NCBI GenBank assembly: GCA_029945725.1
Contig: JAQSDB010000008.1
Location: 62,001 to 126,000, forward strand
Source: a bacterium
GTDB lineage: Bacteria > Pseudomonadota > Gammaproteobacteria > Pseudomonadales > Moraxellaceae
Length of the DNA: 64,000 nucleotides
Direction of reading: 5' to 3'
The notes under the pieces: generated by a model
Database searches by the model: none
What the model saw: only the letters and a program-made list of their open reading frames with translations
What the model was told of the DNA's origin: nothing
Program-made: the position numbers and the translations under genes
Shown: piece by piece, positions 30,645 through 40,685 of the stretch
Numbering within the stretch: position 1 is the stretch's first letter
Layout of the letters: each line of letters begins with the position of its first letter

Positions 30645-32909
30645 ATGGATGAGGCACTGCGCAAAGCCGCACTGGATTACCACGAATTTCCCGAGCCGGG
30701 CAAAATCAGCGTCACGCCGACCAAGGCCATGGTCAACCAGCGTGATCTGGCACTGGCCTACTCGCCCGGCGTCGCCGCTCCCTGTGAAGAAATCGAGCGT
30801 GACCCCTCTCTCGCCGCCAAATACACCGCCCGCGGCAACCTGGTGGCCGTGATCACCAACGGCACAGCCGTGCTGGGTCTCGGCGACATCGGCCCGCTGG
30901 CCTCCAAGCCGGTGATGGAAGGCAAAGGCGTGCTGTTCAAGAAGTTCGCCGGCGTTGATGTTTTCGATATCGAAATCAACGAAAAAGATCCGGAAAAACT
31001 CGTCGAGATCATTGCTTCGCTGGAGCCGACTTTCGGTGGCATCAATCTGGAAGACATCAAGGCACCCGAATGTTTCTACGTGGAAAAGAAACTGCGCGAG
31101 CGCATGAAGATTCCGGTTTTCCATGATGACCAGCACGGCACATCCATCATCGTCGGAGCCGGCCTCCTCAACGCCCTCAAGGTGGTTGGCAAGGACATCA
31201 AGGACATCAGGATTGTCTGCTCCGGTGCCGGGGCGGCAGCCCTAGCCTGCCTCGACGTGCTGACTTCCCTCGGCGCCCGCAAGGAAAACATCTTCGTGGC
31301 CGACTCCAAGGGCGTTTGCTATGAAGGCCGTACCGGTATGGACGAAAGCAAGGCCCGGTTTGCACAGAAAACCGAAGCCCGCAGCCTGGCCGATGTCATG
31401 CCGGGTGCTGACATGTTTCTCGGTCTGTCTTCCGCTGGCGTGCTGAAGCCGGAAATGCTGAAAGACATGACCGCCAACCCGATCATTTTCGCACTGGCAA
31501 ATCCCACGCCGGAAATCATGCCCGAGCTGGCCAAGGAAGCGCGCCCTGATGCGATTATCGCTACCGGCCGCTCGGATTATCCGAACCAGGTCAACAACGC
31601 GCTTTGCTTCCCCTACATTTTCCGCGGCGCGCTGGATGTCGGTGCCACCACCGTGAACGAGGCGATGAAGATTGCCTGCGTGCACGCCATTGCCAATCTC
31701 GCGCATGCCGAGCAGTCGGAGTTCAGTACCGGTTCTGCTGCCTCCTTTGGCCGCGAATACCTGATCCCGACACCGCTGGATCCGCGCCTGATCATGGAGA
31801 TTGCCCCGGCCGTGGCCAAGGCCGCCATGGAAACCGGTGTTGCCACCCGCCCGATCCAGGATTTTGCAGCGTATCGCCAGAAGCTTTCCGAGTTTGTCTA
31901 CAACTCCGCCTTCATCATGAAGCCGGTGTTTGCCAAGGCCAAGGCCGAACCGAAAACCATCGTATATTGCGAAGGTGAAGACGAGCGTGTGCTGCGCGCC
32001 GTGCAGGTAGTGGTTGATGAAGGCCTGGCCCGGCCCATGCTGATCGGCCGCCCCGCCGTCATCGAAAAGCGCCTGGAAAAACTCGGCCTGCGTATTCGTG
32101 CCGGCAAGGACTTTGTGCTGATCAACCAGGACGAGGACCCGCGTTTCAAGCAGTACTGGACCTACTACCACGACCTCATGGCACGCCAGGGCATTTCGCC
32201 TGAACTCGCCCAGAAAGAAGTGCGTCGACGTGCCACGCTGATCGGTTCGCTGCTGGTGCATTTCGGTGAAGCCGACGGCATGATTTGCGGCACCTTCGCC
32301 AACTACTCGCTGCACCTGCGCTACATCAACCGCATCATTCCGAAAAAGCCCGGCGTCAACAATTTCGCCGCGATGAACCTGCTGATGCTGGAAAACCGCA
32401 CGCTGTTTATCTGCGACACCTATGTCAATCCTGATCCCACTGCGGAGCAGATTGCCGAGATGACCCTGCAGGCCGCCGAAGCCGTGAAGAACTTCGGCCT
32501 CACGCCGAAAGTCGCCCTGCTCTCGCACTCCAGCTTCGGCAGTGAAGATACCGCCAGTGCAGCCAAGATGCGCAAGGCATGGCGCCTGCTGCGCGACATC
32601 GCGCCCGAGCTGGAAGTGGAAGGCGAAATGCACGGTGATGCTGCGCTGGATGAAACCATCCGCAGCCAGGTATTCCCGAACTCCCTGCTCAAGGGCGCCG
32701 CCAACCTGCTGATCATGCCGACACTCGATGCCGCCAATATCGCTTTCAACCTGCTGAAAGTGACGTCCGGCAGCGGTGTCACCGTCGGTCCGATCCTGCT
32801 CGGCACCAGCAAGCCCGTGCACATCCTGACGCCCTCCGCCACCGTTCGCCGCATCATCAACATGACAGCGGTTACCGTGGCAGAAGCCGGGGCGAAAACC
32901 GCGAAGTAA
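30645..32909 (+). CDS. maeB: NADP-dependent malic enzyme with phosphotransacetylase-like domain
   Basis: This 754-residue enzyme decarboxylates malate to pyruvate, giving NADPH. The malic domain has [13 protein letters not shown] and [14 protein letters not shown]; the NAD(P) domain follows to about residue 400. From about 430 a phosphotransacetylase-like domain begins ([19 protein letters not shown]), the MaeB architecture; this domain is usually regulatory. The length equals that of Escherichia coli MaeB. A perfect palindromic terminator follows. Confidence 0.97.
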   Translation: MDEALRKAALDYHEFPEPGKISVTPTKAMVNQRDLALAYSPGVAAPCEEIERDPSLAAKYTARGNLVAVITNGTAVLGLGDIGPLASKPVMEGKGVLFKKFAGVDVFDIEINEKDPEKLVEIIASLEPTFGGINLEDIKAPECFYVEKKLRERMKIPVFHDDQHGTSIIVGAGLLNALKVVGKDIKDIRIVCSGAGAAALACLDVLTSLGARKENIFVADSKGVCYEGRTGMDESKARFAQKTEARSLADVMPGADMFLGLSSAGVLKPEMLKDMTANPIIFALANPTPEIMPELAKEARPDAIIATGRSDYPNQVNNALCFPYIFRGALDVGATTVNEAMKIACVHAIANLAHAEQSEFSTGSAASFGREYLIPTPLDPRLIMEIAPAVAKAAMETGVATRPIQDFAAYRQKLSEFVYNSAFIMKPVFAKAKAEPKTIVYCEGEDERVLRAVQVVVDEGLARPMLIGRPAVIEKRLEKLGLRIRAGKDFVLINQDEDPRFKQYWTYYHDLMARQGISPELAQKEVRRRATLIGSLLVHFGEADGMICGTFANYSLHLRYINRIIPKKPGVNNFAAMNLLMLENRTLFICDTYVNPDPTAEQIAEMTLQAAEAVKNFGLTPKVALLSHSSFGSEDTASAAKMRKAWRLLRDIAPELEVEGEMHGDAALDETIRSQVFPNSLLKGAANLLIMPTLDAANIAFNLLKVTSGSGVTVGPILLGTSKPVHILTPSATVRRIINMTAVTVAEAGAKTAK

Positions 32910-32925
32910 CTCCGTGCGTTAGTAA

Positions 32926-32969
32926 CCTGACATAAAAAAACCGGCAACTGCCGGTTTTTTTATGTCAGG
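32926..32969. terminator. 21-bp perfect palindromic terminator after maeB
   Basis: Two perfect 21-base arms (32926-32946 and 32949-32969) around 2 bases, with core CCGGCA/TGCCGG flanked by A7 and T7 runs and then CCTGACAT/ATGTCAGG. It is bidirectional and serves the convergent maeB and Crp-like genes. Confidence 0.95.
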
Positions 32970-32997
32970 CCGAAAGTTTCCGGATCACGCTCACTGC

Positions 32998-33708
32998 CTA
33001 CAACTGCTCCGCGCCATAACGCGCCAGTGCCGGCAGGTCGCGCACATCGATACAGTTATAGGCCAGCCCGATCAGACCCAGCTCCTGCAGGCTGCCCAGC
33101 GCACGATTGACGCGCTGCCGGGAGAGGCCGGCCAGCAAGGCCAGCTCCTCCTGCGAGAGCTGCAGCGCCTTGCGCGTTTGCGGATAGAGCAGGGGATTGA
33201 ACAACTGCGCCAGCGAACGCGCCACCCGCGCATTCACATCCAGCAGGCGCGTGTTCTGGATATTGGCAATGAACTCGCCAAGACGCTCATTGAGCTGGCC
33301 GATGACAAAGACAGAAAAGCCCAGGCTGCGCGCCAGCAGCTCATGAAAGACCTGCGCCGGCACGAACAGCACCAGTGAGGGCCGCAGCGCCACCACATCG
33401 TAACGACGGAGCTCATGCTTGAGCACACTGCCCTCGCCAAACCAGCCGCCGGAGGGAATACCTGCAAAGGTGCAGCCGCGGCCGGCATGACTGTCCACCG
33501 CCAGTTTCAGCAAGCCATCATGCACGCCGATCCAGTAATCGCTGGGTTCATCGCGACGCGCCACAAACTCCCCTGCCGCAAAATGCCGGCGCTGGGTCTG
33601 TGCCAGCACCAGCGTCTGCAAATCAGCCTCAAGACACGTAAACCAGAGGCAGGCGGAGAGGGCCTCGCGCGTGGAAGACAGCCCCTCCTGTCGTGGAATT
33701 TCCGTCAC
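32998..33708 (-). CDS. Crp/Fnr family transcriptional regulator
   Basis: This is a Crp/Fnr-type regulator of about 236 residues. The N-terminal cyclic-nucleotide-binding fold spans about 25-140 (YWIGVHDGLLKLAV and the GGWFGEGSVL loop), and the C-terminal HTH is LSQEELALLAGLSRQRVNRA. Fnr-like cysteines are not arranged for a cluster, and the cAMP-contact loop is not canonical, so the ligand is unclear. I prefer the GTG at 33708 with GGAG 9-12 bases upstream; a TTG at 33726 is possible. It is divergent from an acyl-CoA ligase 101 bases away, which is its likely target. Confidence 0.85.
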   Translation of the reverse strand: MTEIPRQEGLSSTREALSACLWFTCLEADLQTLVLAQTQRRHFAAGEFVARRDEPSDYWIGVHDGLLKLAVDSHAGRGCTFAGIPSGGWFGEGSVLKHELRRYDVVALRPSLVLFVPAQVFHELLARSLGFSVFVIGQLNERLGEFIANIQNTRLLDVNARVARSLAQLFNPLLYPQTRKALQLSQEELALLAGLSRQRVNRALGSLQELGLIGLAYNCIDVRDLPALARYGAEQL

Positions 33709-33809
33709 TTGGCTAGACTCCAGCAAGATTGACGCGCCGATGACAGATGGCGCGCATGCGCTCTGCTATCCAGCAGCAGCCGAAAAAACAACACCAGCCG
33801 AGGCGTCAC

Positions 33810-35444
33810 ATGAATGCGCATTACGAATCCCTTCCTCGCAACGCGGCCAATCACACCGCCCTGACGCCTCTGGATTTCATCGCCCGCGCTGCCGAGGTCT
33901 ATGGCGAGCGGCCGGCGATTGTCCACGGCAGTGTGCGCCGCAACTGGCGTGAAACCTATGCGCGCTGCCGGCAACTGGCCAGCGTACTGGTCGGGCTCGG
34001 CATCAAGCCGGGCGATACCGTTGCCGCGCTTCTGCCCAACACCCCTGCCATGGTCGAGGCCCACTTCGGCGTGCCCATGAGCGGGGCGGTACTGAACACC
34101 CTCAACACCCGTCTTGATACCGCCACCCTGCTGTTCATGCTGCGCCACGGCGAAGCACGCGTACTGATTGTCGATATCGAGTTCGCCCCGCAGGCGCAGC
34201 AGATGGCGCATGAATGCAAGGGCCTGCATATCGTGCTGGTCAACGATGCGGCCTTTGCGCCGATTCCCCTGCCCGCCGGCTGGCACGAATACGAGGCCCT
34301 GCTGGCCACGGGTAATGCCGGCTTTGACTGGCAGCGCCCTGATGACGAGTGGGATGCCATCGCGCTGAACTACACCTCCGGCACCACCGGCGATCCCAAG
34401 GGCGTGGTCTATCACCACCGCGGCGCCACCCTGAATGCGCTGAGCAATATCCTGGAATGGGACATGCCCAAACACGCGGTCTATCTCTGGACCCTGCCCC
34501 TGTTCCACTGCAATGGCTGGTGTTTCGCCTGGACCATCGCCGCCCGTGCCGGCGTCAATGTCTGCCTGCGCCGCTTCGACGCCGAACATGTCTTTGCGCT
34601 GATCCGGCAGGAAAAAGTCAGCCACTACTGCGGTGCGCCGATTGTGCAAAGCGCCCTGGCCGGCGCCCCGGCAGCCTGGCGCGAAGGCATTGGCCAGCGC
34701 GTGCATACCATGGTGGCGGGCGCGGCGCCCTCACCCGCCGTCATCGAGCAAATGCAGGCCATCGGCTTTGAGCTCACGCATGTCTACGGCCTGACGGAAA
34801 CCTACGGCCCCGCTGCCGTCTGCGCCGTGCAGGCCGAGTGGTCCGGCCAGAGCCTCGCCGCCCAGGCTGAACTCCATGCGCGCCAGGGTGTGCGCTACCA
34901 CTTGCAGGCCGGCGTCAGTGTGCGCGACCCCGACACCCTGGCCCCGGTACCTGCGGATGGCGAAACCATGGGCGAGATCATGTTTCGCGGCAATATCTGC
35001 ATGAAGGGCTATCTGAAAAACGAACGCGCCACCGCCGAATCCTTTGCCGGCGGCTGGTTTCATACCGGTGATCTCGGCGTGCTCATGCCGGATGGCTACG
35101 TGCGCATCAAGGACCGCAGCAAGGACATCATCATTTCCGGTGGCGAAAACATTTCCAGCATCGAAATCGAGGATGCGCTGTATCGCCACCCGGCCGTCGC
35201 CGCTGCCGCCGTGGTGGCACAACCCGATGCACGCTGGGGCGAAGTCCCCTGCGCCTTTATCGAACTCAGGCCAGGCCAGAGCGCCAGCGCAGAAGAAATC
35301 GTGAAGCATTGCCGCCTGCTCCTGGCCAGCTTCAAGATCCCCAAGGCAGTGCATTTTTGCGAACTGCCGAAAACCTCGACCGGAAAAATACAGAAATTCG
35401 AACTGCGCAAACTTGCCCTGGAAAAATCCGGACCTGCCGGCTAA
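33810..35444 (+). CDS. Acyl-CoA synthetase (AMP-forming)
   Basis: This 544-residue ANL-superfamily enzyme activates a carboxylic acid with ATP and CoA. Motifs are NYTSGTTGDPKGVVYHHRG (P-loop), HVYGLTETYGPAAV, FHTGDLGV, IKDRSKDIIISGGENISSIE and a C-terminal catalytic lysine in TSTGKIQKFEL. The sequence style resembles the DmdB/medium-chain ligase group. The ATG at 33810 has GAGG 6-10 bases upstream. It is divergent from the Crp-like regulator. Two DmdC-like dehydrogenases lie 12 kb away. The natural substrate is unknown. Confidence 0.9.
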   Translation: MNAHYESLPRNAANHTALTPLDFIARAAEVYGERPAIVHGSVRRNWRETYARCRQLASVLVGLGIKPGDTVAALLPNTPAMVEAHFGVPMSGAVLNTLNTRLDTATLLFMLRHGEARVLIVDIEFAPQAQQMAHECKGLHIVLVNDAAFAPIPLPAGWHEYEALLATGNAGFDWQRPDDEWDAIALNYTSGTTGDPKGVVYHHRGATLNALSNILEWDMPKHAVYLWTLPLFHCNGWCFAWTIAARAGVNVCLRRFDAEHVFALIRQEKVSHYCGAPIVQSALAGAPAAWREGIGQRVHTMVAGAAPSPAVIEQMQAIGFELTHVYGLTETYGPAAVCAVQAEWSGQSLAAQAELHARQGVRYHLQAGVSVRDPDTLAPVPADGETMGEIMFRGNICMKGYLKNERATAESFAGGWFHTGDLGVLMPDGYVRIKDRSKDIIISGGENISSIEIEDALYRHPAVAAAAVVAQPDARWGEVPCAFIELRPGQSASAEEIVKHCRLLLASFKIPKAVHFCELPKTSTGKIQKFELRKLALEKSGPAG

Positions 35445-35486
35445 AACAGCCGCCAGCCAATCAGGCCGTCAAAAGGACGTTGCCAT

Positions 35487-35516
35487 AAAAAAGCCCCGGA
35501 TTAGCGGGGCTTTTTT
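35487..35516 (+). terminator. Terminator after the acyl-CoA synthetase
   Basis: AAAAAAGCCCCG (35487-35498) pairs with CGGGGCTTTTTT (35505-35516) around a 6-base loop. It is bidirectional between convergent genes. Confidence 0.93.
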
Positions 35517-35618
35517 ATTTACAGCGGGGGCCGTTCATGCAGGCTGGGAATGCTCGCGCAGAAAGGCTCCTGTGACACGCCGCGAAAAATTCCTCACCGG
35601 AAGCCGGGGCCATCCTTT

Positions 35619-36128
35619 TCAGTACGCGCCCATATAATCCTTCTTGCCCAGCTCCACACCGTTGCTGCGCAAGATCGCGTACGTGGTGGTGATGTGGAAG
35701 AAGAACTGCGGAAGGCCGTAGGTCAGCAGGTAATCCTGGCCCCTGAAGCGGCGTTCCTTGGGCGTGCCCGGGCGGGTGATGATGTCGCGCTCTTCATTGC
35801 CGTCAATCTGGGCAGGAGTGAAGCCCTCGAGAAAAGACAGGGTCTTGGCCAGCAATTCCTGCAGGTCGGCAAAGCTCTGTTCCTTGTCTTCGTATTTGGG
35901 GACTTCGACTCCGGCAAGACGGGCCGAAACACCGCGAGCGAAATCGCTGGCAATCTGTACCTGACGGATCAGGGGAAACATGTCCGGAAAAAGGCGGGCC
36001 TGCAGGAATACCTGGGGATCAATCTTTTTTGCTTTGGCATGGGCTTCGGCAATGGCGAGCAAAGCTGCTGTGCTCGCCAGCATTTGTTTGAAAACCGGAA
36101 CCGAAGCAGCGTAAAGGGAAATGGTCAT
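35619..36128 (-). CDS. DUF1993 family protein
   Basis: This 169-residue soluble protein matches the DUF1993 family: MTISLYAASVPVFKQMLAS at the start, ARLFPDMFPLIRQVQIASDF in the middle and PQFFFHITTTYAILR with GVELGKKDY near the end. Related proteins adopt a DinB-like four-helix bundle with histidines that can bind metal; one His (FFHITT) is visible. The ATG at 36128 was chosen because AAGGAACTCTC lies just upstream. It is a single-gene unit and its function is not established. Confidence 0.85.
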   Translation of the reverse strand: MTISLYAASVPVFKQMLASTAALLAIAEAHAKAKKIDPQVFLQARLFPDMFPLIRQVQIASDFARGVSARLAGVEVPKYEDKEQSFADLQELLAKTLSFLEGFTPAQIDGNEERDIITRPGTPKERRFRGQDYLLTYGLPQFFFHITTTYAILRSNGVELGKKDYMGAY

Positions 36129-36307
36129 GAGAGTTCCTTGTCGTGAGAACAACAGACCGCTCGGGCCTGAATGAGTGAGGCGCGATTATAGACAGGAAGC
36201 GATGACGCCGTGCACCGCTGTTGCAGCGTGTTCACGCCCCGGGCAAGCGGCAAGCAACGTCTTCCTGCCGCCCCGTCAGAAAAGCCGCCCATGCATCTTT
36301 CAGACAT

Positions 36308-36337
36308 AAAAAAGCCCTGGCAATCCAGGGCTTTTTT
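36308..36337 (-). terminator. Terminator after the fatty acid hydroxylase-like gene
   Basis: AAAAAAGCCCTGG (36308-36320) pairs perfectly with CCAGGGCTTTTTT (36325-36337) around a 4-base loop, 22 bases past the stop codon on the minus strand. Confidence 0.92.
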
Positions 36338-36358
36338 ACCCGCACCGCCAACACCGGC

Positions 36359-37018
36359 TCAGGCGTTCGTCATCACTTCCGGCATGGCCAGGGCAATGCC
36401 TTTACGGCGATTGCCGGCTTCCAGCACACGATTTTCATCCAGCCGCTCGAACGCCTTGGGCAACAGCCTGCGCGCCACGGCATTCAGGCGTTTTTCCACA
36501 AACCCGGGCAACTTGATGCCGAGCGGATTGCTCTCGGCCAGATCGTCACTGGAGATGACGCGTGTGCCCATGAGGTAGTCGAACCAGGGACGGGTCACAC
36601 ACCAGTTGGCGTCCTGGTTTGAATTCATGTGGTGATCGTAATGCCAGGGGATGTGCTTCTTGCCCCACGCCGGATCCATGTGCGAACGACGGTGCACATA
36701 GTAATAGCGGCCGGCCGCGTAATACGTACCGAGCGTGAAGAAGGGGGCGACAGGGAAAACCAGCGTGGTGATGGCGGTGAGCTTGAGCAGGGAACCAACC
36801 TCGTTGCGGGTCCGCCAGTTGCTCCAGCCTTCCTCATAGGCGATTTCGTGATACTCCCCGGTGCGTACCTCCTTGTGATGCGCCCAGTGGCTCTTCATGG
36901 TGAGCGGAACCGGGCTGTAACGCGGCTGGCCTTTGCGCGGCACGCCGTGCAGCAGGTATTTGTGCGCATACCATTCAAAACCGTTGGCAAAAACCAGTGC
37001 AACAGGGAAACCGAGCAT
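36359..37018 (-). CDS. Sterol desaturase/fatty acid hydroxylase-like protein
   Basis: This 219-residue protein has the histidine clusters of the membrane di-iron hydroxylase family: HKYLLH, HWAHH, HRRSH and HYDHH. One to three hydrophobic segments are visible (about 2-14, 77-97), so it is shorter than classic sterol desaturases. It should use a di-iron centre and O2 on a lipid. The ATG at 37018 has GAGG 8 bases upstream; the longer frame adds residues without support. It is divergent from an AraC-family regulator 150 bases away. The substrate is unknown. Confidence 0.85.
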   Translation of the reverse strand: MLGFPVALVFANGFEWYAHKYLLHGVPRKGQPRYSPVPLTMKSHWAHHKEVRTGEYHEIAYEEGWSNWRTRNEVGSLLKLTAITTLVFPVAPFFTLGTYYAAGRYYYVHRRSHMDPAWGKKHIPWHYDHHMNSNQDANWCVTRPWFDYLMGTRVISSDDLAESNPLGIKLPGFVEKRLNAVARRLLPKAFERLDENRVLEAGNRRKGIALAMPEVMTNA

Positions 37019-37168
37019 GGGGCTGTCCTCTTTTTCTTGGTATGGCGGCATTCTGTCCCGCCGGTGCAAGTAGCGCTTGACCATTGGCCCCATGTTTTTG
37101 ACAATTCACGCCATTATCTTATTCCTCACAGCCCTCGCCAAGCAGCAGGGCACAGCCGGAGGAACCCC

Positions 37169-38149
37169 ATGTACGGCGGCATGTATGTCAGCGGCGCGCT
37201 TACCGGCATGTTGCGTGACTATCTTGATGCGGAAGGCATTCCGGCGCCGGAGTGCCGCGCCCTGCTCGACGAGTGGCCGGTAGAGGCACGCATCCCGCTG
37301 GCGGAATGGGTACATCTGCTGCAACTGATTGAAGCAGCCGATCCGCGCCCGGCGCTCGGCCTTGCCATTGGCCGGCATGCGGCACCGCGTCATGCCGGCG
37401 TCATGGGCTATATCGGGCTTTCCTGCGACACGCTTGGCGAAGCCATGTTGCGCTTCGAGCGCTACCATCGTCTGGTTTACGACGGCAATCCGGCGACCAT
37501 GGCAGCGCATGGTGAAGTGGTCAGCCTGAGCTGGGGCGTGGAGCATGGTTATCCCGGCCAGCTCGCCGACGAAACCGCGATTGCCGCCTTTCTCACACTG
37601 ATACACAAACTGGTGGGGACGCCGCTCTACCCGCGTGCCGTGAATTTCGTGAACCCGGCACCGGCCGACCTGCGTCCCTACGAAGACTTCTTTCAATGCA
37701 AGGTGACCTTCGGTGGCAGCATCACCTATGGCACCTTCCCTTTCAGCTTTCTCCTGCAACCCATTGCACACAGTGATCCCGGCTTGCGTGTCTTGCTGGA
37801 AAGCCAGGCCGATTCGCTGCTGCGTGCGCTGCCCAATAACGACAGCTTCCAGAAAGCCCTGAAAGAGGCACTGGTGCGCAGCCTGCACGACGGCATGCCG
37901 ACACTGGAGCAGGTCGCCTCGCGCCTGACCATTTCACCACGCACGCTGCAGCGCAGGCTGGAAGAAATGGAGCTGAATTTCCAGCGCCTGCTGGACCGTA
38001 CCCGTGCCGAACTGGCGCGCGGCTATTTGCTGGACGGTCATCTCTCGCTGTCGGAAATTGCGCTCTTGCTGGGCTACTCGGAACAAAGCGCGTTTAACCG
38101 CGCCTTCAAACGCTGGACAGGACAGACACCAAAGTCCTTGCGCCGCTAA
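37169..38149 (+). CDS. AraC family transcriptional regulator
   Basis: This 326-residue regulator has an N-terminal arabinose-binding-like domain of the ArgR/OruR type (about 20-210) and a C-terminal double HTH (about 225-320). DNA-binding segments are LEQVASRLTISPRTLQRRLE and LSEIALLLGYSEQSAFNRAF, ending KRWTGQTPKSLRR. The ATG at 37169 has GGAGGAA 6 bases upstream. It is divergent from the hydroxylase-like gene, which it probably controls. The small-molecule ligand is unknown; related family members respond to fatty acids, amino acids or aromatics. Confidence 0.92.
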   Translation: MYGGMYVSGALTGMLRDYLDAEGIPAPECRALLDEWPVEARIPLAEWVHLLQLIEAADPRPALGLAIGRHAAPRHAGVMGYIGLSCDTLGEAMLRFERYHRLVYDGNPATMAAHGEVVSLSWGVEHGYPGQLADETAIAAFLTLIHKLVGTPLYPRAVNFVNPAPADLRPYEDFFQCKVTFGGSITYGTFPFSFLLQPIAHSDPGLRVLLESQADSLLRALPNNDSFQKALKEALVRSLHDGMPTLEQVASRLTISPRTLQRRLEEMELNFQRLLDRTRAELARGYLLDGHLSLSEIALLLGYSEQSAFNRAFKRWTGQTPKSLRR

Positions 38150-38217
38150 TCCCGGCATTTGTCTGCCGGGATGCCATTACCCGCCCTGCGACAGCCCGGG
38201 CACCCGAAAAACGCGGC

Positions 38218-40467
38218 CTATTTGCTTTTATGCTCGTAAACCCCCGACCAGCTCACTGTCGCTTCCGGGTGCTGGCGCAGCTCATTGATGCGTTCGATGA
38301 AAATGCCGTAGAGCTGGCGCTCCGGATCATGGGCCGCCAGTTCGCGCAGGATGGCATCGGCGGCATCCCACTGCCGGGCAAAATAATAGCCCACTGCTTC
38401 ATTGTATTTCTCCACACGCTCACGGCGCGAAGCACTGGCATCACTCAACAGGCACACCGGCTCGTAGACCGTGATGGGTTCGGTCTTGCCCTTGACGATA
38501 ATGCGGTCAACGCAACGATAAAGAAATTCGGGGGCCTGCGCATGAGTGGCTTCACCCACCAGGATTTTTGCCCCGTAAAACTTGGTGATGCTTTCCAGGC
38601 GCGAGCCCAGATTCACTGAATCGCCCAGCACGGTATAGGCGCGCCGGAATTCCGAGCCCATGTCGCCGACATTCATGAAACCGGTGTTGATGCCGATGCC
38701 GATATTCACTTCCGGCAGGCCGGCAGCCGCAAACTCGGCCTTGAGGTCATCAACTTTTTTCTGCATGGCCAGCGCCGCCAGAATCGCATTGTGCGGATGC
38801 TGTGGATCAGACAGTGGCGCATTCCAGAAAGCCATCACCATGTCACCGACGTATTTGTCGATGGTGCCGTTATTATCAAAAATGATCTGCGTGATGGGCG
38901 TGAAGAAACGGTTGAGCAACTGCTTGAGTTCCTGCGCGCTCAGGCCTTCGGAGAGCGTGGTGAAACTGCGGATATCCGAGAACAGCACCGTCATCTCGCG
39001 ACTCTCGCCCTCTAGCGACACGTCCTCGGGATGGCTCAGCATGTGCTCGACATGAGCCGGTGGCACATACTGGCCGAACATGGCCTTGATCTCGCGCTTT
39101 TGATGATTGGTTTTGAGGAAACCGAAAACGATATTGAAAGCAGAAATCAGGAAGGCCATGAGCAGAATGGCGGCCATGGGCAAGTCAAAACGTGCCGCTT
39201 TCCACAAGGCAAAATTCCCCAGCAGCAAGACCACAAACCAGCTGCCGGTAACCACCAGCATGTAGGCCGGCTCGAGCCGGGGCAGCGTCAGTGCCAGCAG
39301 CAGGCCGCTCACCAGCAGCAACACGAAGGTCGCCCCGGGCTCCCAGTCCGGGCGTGAATAAAAATAATCATGGCCGGGACTGCCCTGAAGGATGGCGTCA
39401 AGCAGATTGGCGTGCACCTCGACACCGGGATACTGGGTTTCCAGCGGCGTCGTGCGCAGATCGGCCAGCCCCAGTGCCGAGGTACCGACAATCACGATGG
39501 CGCCACCGAGAATGCCTTTCGGCACTTCGCCACGCAGCACTTTCGTGGCGGAGACATAGGTAAAGCTTTCCCGGCGGCCCTTGTAGGGCACCAGTGCAAC
39601 ACCGTGCTCGTCGGTGCGTATGCGGTGACTGGCAATCTGGATGCTTTCCACGCAGGTCTGCGTACCGCGGCAAGTCGCCGTCTTGAGCTGCACGAAGGGC
39701 GCCTTGAGGTAGAGCCGCGCCAGTTCAACCGAGAGCGAGGTGTAGAGGGCATTGTCGTGCATCAGCACCAGCGGTGAGCGGCGTATCACGCCGTCACGGT
39801 CCGGCAGCGCCGTGACAAAGCCGCCCGACAGGGCGTGATCCATGATGCTGTCCAGGTTTCCCGTGTAGTCCGGCAGCGTCAGCACACGCCAGCCACGCGC
39901 GTCATCCGGCCCCAGATTGAGAAAGGGTTGCGGCAGTTTGCCGACGCGCACGCCATCACCGTGCAGGAAGTAACCGAGCACGGTATGCGCCGGCACAACC
40001 TCGGCCAGACGGGCATCATTATCAAAGAGGCCACGCTGCGCCTGCAGCTCGGCGCGGGTACTGGCGGAAAGACCCGCATTGCCGAGCAGGGCATCGGCCG
40101 GATTCTTTTCCGGTTCGGAAAACACCACATCAAACGCAATCAGCGCCGTGCCTTGCTGCTCCAGCGCCGTCACCAGCGTCGCGATCTTGTCTCGCCCCCA
40201 TGGCCAGCGCCCTTCGCGCTTGAGGCTTTGTTCATCAATATCAACGATGACAATGGGCACCTGGCCTTCCGGACGGGTCGGCGTCAGCCACTGAAAACGC
40301 CAGTCGTAAATCAGGGTATCCAGACGCGCAAAAGGTTTGGCCACACGACGACCCAGCTGACTGTCCTCGCCCAGGCTGAGCACCTGCAGCAAAAGCACAA
40401 CGGCGACAATGCCGAGGCCAACCCCTGCCGGGATGCTCCGGATACTGTCCCTGATCCTGTTCCACAT
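38218..40467 (-). CDS. CHASE2-domain adenylate/guanylate cyclase
   Basis: This 749-residue protein has an N-terminal transmembrane helix (about 13-30), a periplasmic CHASE2 sensor domain (about 45-360), three transmembrane helices (about 379-397, 402-420, 430-450), and a class III nucleotide cyclase domain (about 490-670). Metal-binding Asp498 (LFSDIRSF) and Asp542 (YVGDMVMAFW) are present, and GSEFRRAYTVLGDSVNLGSR is the catalytic region. Cyclic AMP is the likely product, though base preference is inferred. AAGGAG lies 6 bases before the ATG. It is divergent from a hybrid histidine kinase. Confidence 0.94.
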   Translation of the reverse strand: MWNRIRDSIRSIPAGVGLGIVAVVLLLQVLSLGEDSQLGRRVAKPFARLDTLIYDWRFQWLTPTRPEGQVPIVIVDIDEQSLKREGRWPWGRDKIATLVTALEQQGTALIAFDVVFSEPEKNPADALLGNAGLSASTRAELQAQRGLFDNDARLAEVVPAHTVLGYFLHGDGVRVGKLPQPFLNLGPDDARGWRVLTLPDYTGNLDSIMDHALSGGFVTALPDRDGVIRRSPLVLMHDNALYTSLSVELARLYLKAPFVQLKTATCRGTQTCVESIQIASHRIRTDEHGVALVPYKGRRESFTYVSATKVLRGEVPKGILGGAIVIVGTSALGLADLRTTPLETQYPGVEVHANLLDAILQGSPGHDYFYSRPDWEPGATFVLLLVSGLLLALTLPRLEPAYMLVVTGSWFVVLLLGNFALWKAARFDLPMAAILLMAFLISAFNIVFGFLKTNHQKREIKAMFGQYVPPAHVEHMLSHPEDVSLEGESREMTVLFSDIRSFTTLSEGLSAQELKQLLNRFFTPITQIIFDNNGTIDKYVGDMVMAFWNAPLSDPQHPHNAILAALAMQKKVDDLKAEFAAAGLPEVNIGIGINTGFMNVGDMGSEFRRAYTVLGDSVNLGSRLESITKFYGAKILVGEATHAQAPEFLYRCVDRIIVKGKTEPITVYEPVCLLSDASASRRERVEKYNEAVGYYFARQWDAADAILRELAAHDPERQLYGIFIERINELRQHPEATVSWSGVYEHKSK

Positions 40468-40685
40468 GCGACGCTCCTTGCCTGAATGGCCTGGCGCTAG
40501 CTTAAAGAAGCGCGCCGTCACTCGCCATCATTGCCCCGCCTGAAAACCACTGTCCGCCGAGCCAGGCCATTTTGCCGCCAGCAGGCGCTGGTCTTTGCCT
40601 GGAGGCTCCGGTTTAATTGCCAGGCGGAGACCACAGCGCCGCGCAGAACAGTACACCGCACGAATGTCGCAGCAGGGAGTAGTAG

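Noticed and set aside
31242-32822. A 526-codon open frame antisense to maeB
   Set aside because: The sense strand carries a complete malic enzyme; the antisense product has no known features.
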